NCBI GenBank assembly: GCA_964447925.1
Contig: CAYUUP010000005.1
Span: 1-38,062, forward strand
Source of the DNA: CAYUUP01 sp964447925
Lineage (GTDB): Bacteria; Bacillota; Clostridia; Oscillospirales; Oscillospiraceae
Direction of reading: 5' to 3'
DNA length: 38,062 nt
Shown: positions 32,840 through 38,062 of the stretch, piece by piece
How the letters are laid out: every line of letters begins with the position of its first letter
Position numbering within the stretch: position 1 is the first letter of the stretch
The notes under the pieces: model-generated
What the model was told of the DNA's origin: nothing
Database searches by the model: none
The model's input: only the letters and a program-made list of their open reading frames with translations
Made by a program: the position numbers and the translations under genes

Positions 32840-34120
32840 TCATGTATCCTGATAAATCACTCTGCCGCCTACGATGGTGTACTTCACCCTTCCCCGGACA
32901 GCCATCCCTCCAAATGGGGTATTCCGTCCTTTGGACGCAAACCGCTCCGGGTCGATGACCCACCGCTCATCCGGATCGAAGATGGTCAGGTCGGCGTTGG
33001 CCCCAAGACAGAGGTTCCCCTGCTGGGGCAGATGCAGCACCCGGGCAGGGTTCACCGTCATCTTTCGGATGATATCGGAGAGGGACATCCGCCCGGTGTG
33101 ATAGAGCTGAGTCAGCGTGACGGCCAGGGATGTCTCCAGCCCCACCATACCGCTGGGGGCATCCTCTAGTGGCCGGGCTTTCTCCTGGGCGGAATGGGGG
33201 GCATGGTCGGTGACAATGCAGTCAATCGTGCCGTCCTTCAGTCCGGCGAGGATGCCGTCTACATCCTCCTCCCGGCGGAGGGGCGGGTTGACCCGTGCCA
33301 TTGATCCCTGCCGCAGCACCTCTTCCTCGGTGAAGGTGAAGTACTGGGGGCAGGTTTCGCAGGTGATTTTGACGCCCTTCTTCTTATAGCGCCGGATGAT
33401 GTCCACAGAGCGGGCCGTGGAGACGTGGCAGATATGGACGCTGGTCTGAGTCTCTTCAGCCAGCATGGCATCCCGCATAACCATGATCTCCTCGGCAATA
33501 GCCGGTCGGCCCGGCAATCCCAGCTGTCTGGAAACCATTCCCTCGTTCACCGCCCGGTTTTCCACCATGTTCGCGTCCTCGCAATGGGTCAGCACGTTCA
33601 GGCCGTAACGCTTGGCCCGTATCAGAGCGTCCCGCATCAGGTTGGCATCCATCACCGGTATACCATCGTCAGAGATAGCCACCGCTCCCGCCGCTTTCAG
33701 CGCCTTCAAATCTGTCTTTTCCAAGCCCTGCTGGCCCACAGACAGGGCGGCAATGGGCAACACCCGCACACCAGAACCCTGGGCCGCCCGTTCTAAAATG
33801 TAATGTACCCCTTCCGGTGTGTCAATCACCGGTCTCGTATTCGGCATGCAGGCCACAGTGGTGAATCCTCCGTGAGCCGCCGCCGCCGTGCCGGTGAGGA
33901 TATCCTCCTTATAGGTCTGGCCAGGGTCACGGAAATGCACGTGCATATCAATGAGTCCGGCGCAGACTACATAGCCGCTGACATCCAATACCTGGGCGTC
34001 CGGCTCCTCCAGCCCGTTGCCGATGACGGCGAATCTGCCGTCATCGATCAAAATATCCATTACGCCGCCAATGCCGCCGACCGGATCGACCAGCCGCCCC
34101 CGGCGAATCAGAATCTTCAC
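32840..34120 (-). CDS. pyrC: Dihydroorotase
   Basis: The 426-residue zinc amidohydrolase makes dihydroorotate from carbamoyl aspartate. The metal site begins with DMHVHFRDPG (H60, H62), and further ligands lie in HCED, HICHVST and DHAPH. CMPNTRPVID binds substrate. It is the long, class I type. The start is GTG at 34120, with AAGGA nine bases upstream. It heads the operon pyrC-pyrF-pyrK-pyrD. The carA/carB, pyrB and pyrE genes of the pathway are not in this window. Its leader is only about 45 bases, too short for a PyrR-type attenuator. Confidence 0.96.
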   Translation of the reverse strand: MKILIRRGRLVDPVGGIGGVMDILIDDGRFAVIGNGLEEPDAQVLDVSGYVVCAGLIDMHVHFRDPGQTYKEDILTGTAAAAHGGFTTVACMPNTRPVIDTPEGVHYILERAAQGSGVRVLPIAALSVGQQGLEKTDLKALKAAGAVAISDDGIPVMDANLMRDALIRAKRYGLNVLTHCEDANMVENRAVNEGMVSRQLGLPGRPAIAEEIMVMRDAMLAEETQTSVHICHVSTARSVDIIRRYKKKGVKITCETCPQYFTFTEEEVLRQGSMARVNPPLRREEDVDGILAGLKDGTIDCIVTDHAPHSAQEKARPLEDAPSGMVGLETSLAVTLTQLYHTGRMSLSDIIRKMTVNPARVLHLPQQGNLCLGANADLTIFDPDERWVIDPERFASKGRNTPFGGMAVRGRVKYTIVGGRVIYQDT

Positions 34121-34168
34121 CGCTACACATCCTTTATTCAGTCATTTTTTGTACATAAGCTACAAAAC

Positions 34169-34197
34169 ATTATACCGCATTCCAGCTATTAGCGCAA
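34169..34197 (-). promoter_or_regulatory. Predicted promoter for the pyr operon
   Basis: A perfect TATAAT (34169-34174, minus strand) lies 17 bases from TTGCGC (34192-34197), a partial match to TTGACA. It is in the 146-base gap between pyrC and a divergent small gene. The purF promoter carries the same TTGCGC box at the same spacing. Confidence 0.6.
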
Positions 34198-34266
34198 TTA
34201 ACAAAATGTAAACTCTGGCTCTTTGGGGCAAACTACTGTTCAGAAACAGGAAAGGAGGTAGCTGCA

Positions 34267-34443
34267 ATGAACCACAGCCAGTTTCTGCGGGGCATGGGTG
34301 TGGGGATCGCCGCAGGCGCCGCTCTGGGCGCTGCCATGACCCCTCACAAGAAGTCCCATCATCACTCCTGCAAGTGTGCCGTCCGCAAGGCCATGCGCTC
34401 TGTAGGCGAGGTGATGGAAAACATCAGCGATGCCATGAGCTGA
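34267..34443 (+). CDS. Small uncharacterised protein, glycine/alanine-rich with a His/Cys cluster
   Basis: This 58-residue reading frame has a strong ribosome site (AAAGGAGG, eight bases before the ATG). The N-terminal third is a glycine- and alanine-rich stretch (GMGVGIAAGAALGAAM), which looks like a glycine-zipper membrane or packing helix. It is followed by HKKSHHHSCKC, a basic His/Cys cluster, then an amphipathic tail (AMRSVGEVMENISDAMS). I do not recognise a named family; similar tiny proteins with a Gly-rich helix, a lysine patch and a GEVMENIS-like tail seem common in Clostridia. It diverges from pyrC and ends in a hairpin. Membrane anchoring and metal binding are inference. No clear promoter is visible upstream. 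Confidence 0.75.
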   Translation: MNHSQFLRGMGVGIAAGAALGAAMTPHKKSHHHSCKCAVRKAMRSVGEVMENISDAMS

Positions 34444-34458
34444 CCGGGCCTCAAACTC

Positions 34459-34491
34459 AAGCTCTCACAGGATGCAGTCCCGTGAGAGCTT
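34459..34491. terminator. Hairpin between the small plus-strand gene and purF
   Basis: A perfect 10-bp stem (AAGCTCTCAC with GTGAGAGCTT) encloses a 13-base loop. It lies between two converging genes, 15 bases after the small gene's stop codon and 12 bases after the purF stop codon. There is no T-run on either side, so it is a likely but not classic two-way terminator. Confidence 0.55.
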
Positions 34492-34503
34492 ACATAGGAG
34501 CCG

Positions 34504-35919
34504 TCAGCCCTCTCCCCATTCCGTCATATCAATGGGGTATTTCTCCGTGAAGCAGCCATCGCAGAAGCCGCAGGTGGCATTGGGGGCAATCTTGTGAAGG
34601 TTTTCCAGGGAGAGGAAGCCCAGGCTGTCCGCCCCCGCAAGCTGGCAGATCTCTTCCACCGTGTGGTGGCAGGCAATCAGCCGATCCTTGTTGGGAATAT
34701 CCGTTCCAAAGTAGCAGGGGGCGATAAATTCCGGTGAGGAAACCCGCATATGCACCGCCAGCGCCCCAGCAGAGCGCAGCAGATTGATGATTGCCCTACA
34801 GGTGGTACCCCGCACGATAGAGTCGTCGATCATCACCACCCGCTTGCCCGCCACCTGGCTGCGGAGTGCGCCCAGCTTGATTCGGACGGCGGCCTCCCGG
34901 CTCTGCTGGTCAGGGGTGATGAAAGTGCGGCCGATGTAGCGGTTCTTTACAAACCCATCTCCATATGGGATGCCGGACTCCTCGGCGTAGCCCAAAGCGG
35001 CATCTAGGCCGGAGTCTGGTACACCGATGACCAGATCCGCCTCCACCGGATGCTGCCGAGCCAGCAGCCGTCCGGCATTCAGCCGGGCCGCATGGACAGA
35101 CTGGCCACAGATCACACTGTCCGGTCGGGCAAAATAGATATATTCGAAGATACACATATGGGACATCCCCCGGCAGTTGTCCCGGATAGCGGTGATGGTG
35201 AATTTTTCCTCCCCTGTCCGGCCGCCCTTGCCATCGTTTGGCTCCACAACCACGATCTCTCCCGGCTCCACTTCCCGGACATATTCGGCGTCCACCGCAT
35301 CCAGGGCGCAGGACTCCGAGGCAAAGACCACGGTGTCCCCCCGCTGTCCCATGCACAGGGGACGGAAGCCCCATGGATCCCTGGCGGCGATCAGCTTTCG
35401 GGGGGACATGACGATCAAGGAAAACGCTCCCTTCAGCTGAGGCATTGCCCGCTTTACCGCCTCCTCCACCGAGGGCGCAGTGAGCCGCTCTCTGGCAATA
35501 GCATAGGCCATAATTTCAGAATCCGTGGTTCCCTGGAAGATGGCACCTTTCAGTTCAAAGTCCCGGCGAAGCTGTCTGGTATTCACAAGATTGCCGTTGT
35601 GAACCATAGCCAGAGTTCCCTTCACATATTTCAGCGTCAGGGGCTGGGCGTTGGCCACCTGGCCTGCGCCGGTAGTAGCGTAGCGTACATGGCCTACCGC
35701 CATTGTTCCCCCCAACCGGTCTAAAATTTCCGGTGTGAACACCTCTCCCACCATGCCCACATCCTTGTGGTAGGTCATCTCCCGGTCATTGGTGGTGGCG
35801 ATGCCGCAGGCCTCCTGGCCCCGGTGCTGCAGGGCATACAGGCCATAATAGGTGGTTCGGGCGCAGTCCCCCGCCGGGTCATAGATACCGAATACACCGC
35901 ACTCTTCATGGATGGACAT
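34504..35919 (-). CDS. purF: Amidophosphoribosyltransferase
   Basis: The 471-residue enzyme starts purine synthesis by making phosphoribosylamine from PRPP and glutamine. The N-terminal nucleophile is Cys7 in MSIHEECGVFG, so only six residues need to be removed, fewer than the 11 of Bacillus PurF. Next come QHRGQEA, GHVRYATTG and HNGNLVN. The PRPP site is VVMIDDSIVRGTT. The CGFCDGC near the C-terminus with C at NCRGMSH fits the oxygen-sensitive 4Fe-4S cluster of the Bacillus type. The ATG follows GGAGGG. Other pur genes are not adjacent, so it is transcribed alone here. Confidence 0.96.
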   Translation of the reverse strand: MSIHEECGVFGIYDPAGDCARTTYYGLYALQHRGQEACGIATTNDREMTYHKDVGMVGEVFTPEILDRLGGTMAVGHVRYATTGAGQVANAQPLTLKYVKGTLAMVHNGNLVNTRQLRRDFELKGAIFQGTTDSEIMAYAIARERLTAPSVEEAVKRAMPQLKGAFSLIVMSPRKLIAARDPWGFRPLCMGQRGDTVVFASESCALDAVDAEYVREVEPGEIVVVEPNDGKGGRTGEEKFTITAIRDNCRGMSHMCIFEYIYFARPDSVICGQSVHAARLNAGRLLARQHPVEADLVIGVPDSGLDAALGYAEESGIPYGDGFVKNRYIGRTFITPDQQSREAAVRIKLGALRSQVAGKRVVMIDDSIVRGTTCRAIINLLRSAGALAVHMRVSSPEFIAPCYFGTDIPNKDRLIACHHTVEEICQLAGADSLGFLSLENLHKIAPNATCGFCDGCFTEKYPIDMTEWGEG

Positions 35920-35976
35920 GATTTTCCCTCCGTATCCCGCCCCAATCCGTCTGCACCGGAGCGCTTTTTCCCTCTC

Positions 35977-36005
35977 ATTTTATCACAGCCGAACGCTGAG
36001 CGCAA
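35977..36005 (-). promoter_or_regulatory. Predicted promoter for purF
   Basis: On the minus strand TAAAAT (35977-35982, 5/6 match) is preceded by a TG and lies 17 bases from TTGCGC (36000-36005). Transcription would start near 35970, about 50 bases before purF. A GTTCGG element resembling one half of a PurR box sits in the spacer, but no second copy was seen, so PurR control is unproven. Confidence 0.55.
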
Positions 36006-36078
36006 CAGGCAACTGTGCATAAAAAAGCCCCGCAAACCGTATCATGGTATGCCGGATGGCGGAGGGGGAATCAAAACG

Positions 36079-36828
36079 ATGCTGGGATATGTGATGGAAT
36101 GGGAGGGCCGCCGCATCCGGCTGTGGGAGGAGGACGTGCTGGGGCTGCCCCTTCTGGAACTGGAACTGCCGCAGAACGCTTCTCCCCGGTGGGAGAACAG
36201 GGCTCGCCGCTTGCTGGAGCGCCAGGGAGTGCGGCGGCTGCTCTGCCCCACAGCGGGCCTGCCCGGAGTCTCCACCCGCAGCCTGTGGCAGTCCATGTCC
36301 GCCCCGCTGGCACTGGCCTGGCTCCGGCGGAACCGGCTGAACCCCCAAAAATCTGTGGTAGCAGTATCCGCCGGCCTGCATCATCCCCTGGTACTGCCCC
36401 TGTGCCAAAGGCTGGCCCCCCAAGTACGGGCCATTGCCCTGGATATCCCCCAGTGGGATGACTTTGCTTGGACGCTAGAACGGCAGCTGGGACTCCCCGT
36501 TCTCCGGGGAGAGGGGGACGTGACGGTGTGCCTCTCCCCTGCTCCGGCAGGAGAGAACCGGCTGCTGCTGGGGGACAGTTGTCCTTCGCCGCCAGGCTTC
36601 TCGCTGGGTGTGGAAGGCTGTCCCCTACCAGGCCACCTGCCGGCTCTGCCCCTGTTGGCCGCTCTGCGGGACAGTGGGCGCATCTCGGCAGAGGATCTGA
36701 GGCTGATCGAAACCGAGGACAATCTCACTCCTGCCAGAGAAATCCCTCTTTCTCCAGCGCCGCCGTCACCCGGCGGCAAGCCGCTTCATCCGGGCAGCGT
36801 AGGGTGTGAAGATGGACGCCCTCGGTGA
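36079..36828 (+). CDS. Uncharacterised protein, alpha/beta (Rossmann-like) pattern
   Basis: I do not recognise this 249-residue protein. It starts MLGYVMEWEGRRIRLWEED, then has a region rich in leucine and arginine (RARRLLERQGVRRLLC) and an alternating strand-helix stretch (KSVVAVSAGLHHPLVLPL, VRAIALDIP, LGLPVL) that looks like a Rossmann-type fold. No transmembrane helix or signal peptide is seen. The C-terminal 30 residues are Pro-rich and lie in the overlap with niaR. GGAGGGGG lies 11-13 bases upstream of the ATG. Evidence that it is a gene: an 800-base gap with no other candidate, a ribosome site and an unbroken frame. Its stop codon lies 103 bases inside niaR on the other strand. Confidence 0.6.
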   Translation: MLGYVMEWEGRRIRLWEEDVLGLPLLELELPQNASPRWENRARRLLERQGVRRLLCPTAGLPGVSTRSLWQSMSAPLALAWLRRNRLNPQKSVVAVSAGLHHPLVLPLCQRLAPQVRAIALDIPQWDDFAWTLERQLGLPVLRGEGDVTVCLSPAPAGENRLLLGDSCPSPPGFSLGVEGCPLPGHLPALPLLAALRDSGRISAEDLRLIETEDNLTPAREIPLSPAPPSPGGKPLHPGSVGCEDGRPR

Positions 36829-37237
36829 GAACGGACAGCGGCTTTGCCCGATGTCTTTCCACCTGTTCCAGAAATTGCCGGATGTCGTACCGAGAGGAAA
36901 TCTGTAACAGGCCGGTGAGCTGGCCGTAGACGGGATGCTCCACCACCACGTCCAGCACCGTGCAGCCGTTGTCCACGCAGATCTCCAGCTCACGGCCCAT
37001 ATCCTCCTGGGTATGAACACAGGCCACCTGCCGGAGGAGTCCCCCCTGCTCCCGCCGGAGGAGATAGCCCCGGGGTGTAGCGTCAATCTCATTCCCGGCA
37101 GCCCGGAGCAGGGCAATATCCCCCACAATGGCCTGACGGCTGACAGAGAACTCTCCCGCCAGGGCGGAGGCGCTGAGGGGAACCTCCGCCCCCTGGAGCC
37201 GCTCTAAAATTGCCTGACGGCGCACTTGCGTCTCCAC
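36725..37237 (-). CDS. niaR: Niacin-responsive transcriptional repressor NiaR (3H domain)
   Basis: The 170-residue regulator has an N-terminal winged helix (RRQAILERLQ, SVSRQAIVGDIALLR, about 5-60) and a C-terminal 3H domain. H75, E83, H142 and H144 match the spacing of the metal ligands known from this family, in the contexts ACVHTQED and GVHLHT; EHPVYGQLTG and SSRYDI are family marks. NiaR represses NAD synthesis and niacin uptake genes when niacin is present. The start is GTG, overlapping nothing but one base from the nrdR stop codon, so the two are co-transcribed. No nad operon or niacin transporter is visible next to it. Confidence 0.92.
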   Translation of the reverse strand: METQVRRQAILERLQGAEVPLSASALAGEFSVSRQAIVGDIALLRAAGNEIDATPRGYLLRREQGGLLRQVACVHTQEDMGRELEICVDNGCTVLDVVVEHPVYGQLTGLLQISSRYDIRQFLEQVERHRAKPLSVLTEGVHLHTLRCPDEAACRRVTAALEKEGFLWQE

Positions 37238-37238
37238 G

Positions 37239-37694
37239 TCATTTCTCTCCCAGCAGCTTGTTCAATTCCGCCATAAAGGTGCTGATATCCTTGAACTGGC
37301 GATAGACCGAGGCGAAGCGGACATAGGCCACCTGGTCGATGTCCCGCAGCCGCTCCATCACCATCTCTCCGATGGCGGCGGTGCTGGTTTCCCGTTCCAT
37401 GGAGTTCTGCACCTCCATCTCGATGTCATCCGCCACCTTCATCATGGTATCCATCGTAACGGGGCGCTTCTCGCAGGCACGGATCATGCCCCGCAGCACC
37501 TTTTCCTTGTCGAAGCTCTGGCGGCTCCCATCCTTTTTCACCACTACCAGCGGGATCTTTTCCACAATTTCATAGGTTGTAAAACGGCGGCCACAGGAGT
37601 TGCACTCCCGGCGGCGCCGGATGCTAGCATACTCCTCTGCGGGGCGGGAGTCCACCACTTTACTGTCAATCTGTCCGCAAAAGGGACATTTCAT
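37239..37694 (-). CDS. nrdR: Transcriptional repressor NrdR
   Basis: The regulator (151 residues from this start) has an N-terminal zinc ribbon with CPFC and CNSC, in MKCPFCGQIDSKVVDSRP and RRRECNSCGRRFTTYE. An ATP-cone domain follows (VVKKDGSRQSFDKEKV, RACEKRPV, VYRQFKDI). NrdR represses ribonucleotide reductase genes when dATP or ATP is bound. The family nearly always starts at MKCPFC, so I chose 37694; an in-frame ATG at 37742 gives a 16-residue extension with no good ribosome site. It lies between sdaAA and niaR. Confidence 0.93.
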   Translation of the reverse strand: MKCPFCGQIDSKVVDSRPAEEYASIRRRRECNSCGRRFTTYEIVEKIPLVVVKKDGSRQSFDKEKVLRGMIRACEKRPVTMDTMMKVADDIEMEVQNSMERETSTAAIGEMVMERLRDIDQVAYVRFASVYRQFKDISTFMAELNKLLGEK

Positions 37695-37769
37695 TTCCGG
37701 CACATCCTTTCCCTGTTGCTGGATCTCCTCCAGCGCACTCATAATGCGATATCACCGCACGGCGGTCGC

Positions 37770-38062
37770 TTACTGTTCGCTCTCTCCGGCCATAAACGCC
37801 CTGGCCCAGGGTGTGATAGCCAGCCCGCCCCGGGCCGTCTCCTTCAGCCGGGGGCTCATAGCATCGCCTACGCTCCGCATGGTGTCGATGACCTGATCCA
37901 CAGGGACCTGGCTTTGGATGCCGGCCAGCGCCATATCGGCGGCAGACAGGGCGTTCACCGCGCCGATGACGTTCCGCTTGACGCACGGGATCTCCACCAG
38001 TCCGCCTACGGGGTCGCACACCAGCCCCATCAGGTTTTTCAGGGCCATGGCGGCGGCGTCTC
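37770..38062 (-). CDS. sdaAA: L-serine dehydratase, iron-sulfur type, alpha subunit (C-terminal part)
   Basis: The frame is open from the right edge to its stop codon and gives about 97 residues of the C-terminus. They include AAAMALKNLMGLVCDPVGGL and EIPCVKRN, the cysteine-bearing region that holds the oxygen-sensitive 4Fe-4S cluster, and DMALAGIQSQVPVDQVIDTM near the end. The enzyme converts serine to pyruvate and ammonia. The N-terminal part lies beyond the window, so whether it is a separate alpha subunit or a fused enzyme cannot be seen. It is upstream of nrdR on the same strand, 27 or more bases away. Confidence 0.92.
   Translation of the reverse strand, partial: DAAAMALKNLMGLVCDPVGGLVEIPCVKRNVIGAVNALSAADMALAGIQSQVPVDQVIDTMRSVGDAMSPRLKETARGGLAITPWARAFMAGESEQ

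Noticed and set aside
31780..32958. Plus-strand frame of 392 codons over pyrF
   Set aside because: It is antisense to pyrF and crosses the pyrF-pyrC junction; nothing in it resembles a protein family.
35990..36005. PurR operator upstream of purF
   Set aside because: Only one half-site resembling CGAAC/GTTCG is present; a working PurR box needs a second arm, which I could not find.
1..38062. CRISPR array, tRNA, rRNA, defence island or secondary-metabolite cluster
   Set aside because: No direct-repeat arrays, cloverleaf sequences or hallmark genes of such systems were seen; the window is mostly conserved core genes.

Overview
The window reads as a stretch of core chromosome from a GC-rich (roughly 60% by eye) Gram-positive anaerobe of the class Clostridia. 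It most resembles the Oscillospiraceae (Flavonifractor/Lawsonibacter-like). This placement is an inference from gene content and order: RemA (DUF370), a PASTA kinase with its PP2C phosphatase, NiaR, DUF951, a class 1B PyrK-PyrD pair, an iron-sulfur serine dehydratase, and Firmicutes-type gene strings. No database was searched. Nearly every gene lies on the minus strand, so transcription runs from right to left. Many neighbours share ATGA/GTGA stop-start overlaps, which points to translationally coupled operons.

Layout from left to right. Positions 1-166 hold a probable C-terminal remnant of a large serine recombinase. At 292-1998 is an ammonium transporter fused to a PII signalling domain, with a promoter and a structured 5' leader in the 290-base gap to the right. 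At 2289-5533 is a minus-strand cluster: DUF951, hisC, a radical SAM protein, a DUF523 protein and sfsA. A plus-strand S1-domain gene (5615-6502) overlaps the 3' end of rarA.

Positions 6454-19937 hold the classic Firmicutes housekeeping string, transcribed as yicC-remA-gmk-rpoZ-priA-def-fmt-rsmB-rlmN-prpC-prkC-rsgA-rarA. Good sigma-A-type promoters lie before yicC and before def. Positions 20028-29998 hold a second conserved string, nusB-(Kae1-like)-xseA-xseB-ispA-PAP2-like-dxs-tlyA-nadK-argR-recN. It joins transcription antitermination, exonuclease VII, isoprenoid synthesis, rRNA methylation, NADP supply, arginine control and recombination repair.

Positions 30131-34120 are a pyrimidine operon (pyrC-pyrF-pyrK-pyrD) that ends in a strong hairpin at 30067-30098. 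A 58-codon plus-strand gene (34267-34443) diverges from pyrC. It is followed by a hairpin shared with purF (34504-35919). An unrecognised plus-strand gene (36079-36828) runs into the 3' end of niaR. The window ends with sdaAA (cut by the edge), nrdR and niaR, all minus strand.

I saw no rRNA, tRNA, CRISPR array, intact insertion sequence or recognisable riboswitch. No gene-free stretch exceeds 300 bases; the longest is 1999-2288. I found no convincing new defence or other novel system. The items most worth a second look are the structured amt leader, the Amt-PII fusion lacking the usual modification tyrosine, the Kae1/TsaD paralogue, the two uncharacterised plus-strand genes, and the 3'-overlapping gene pairs.
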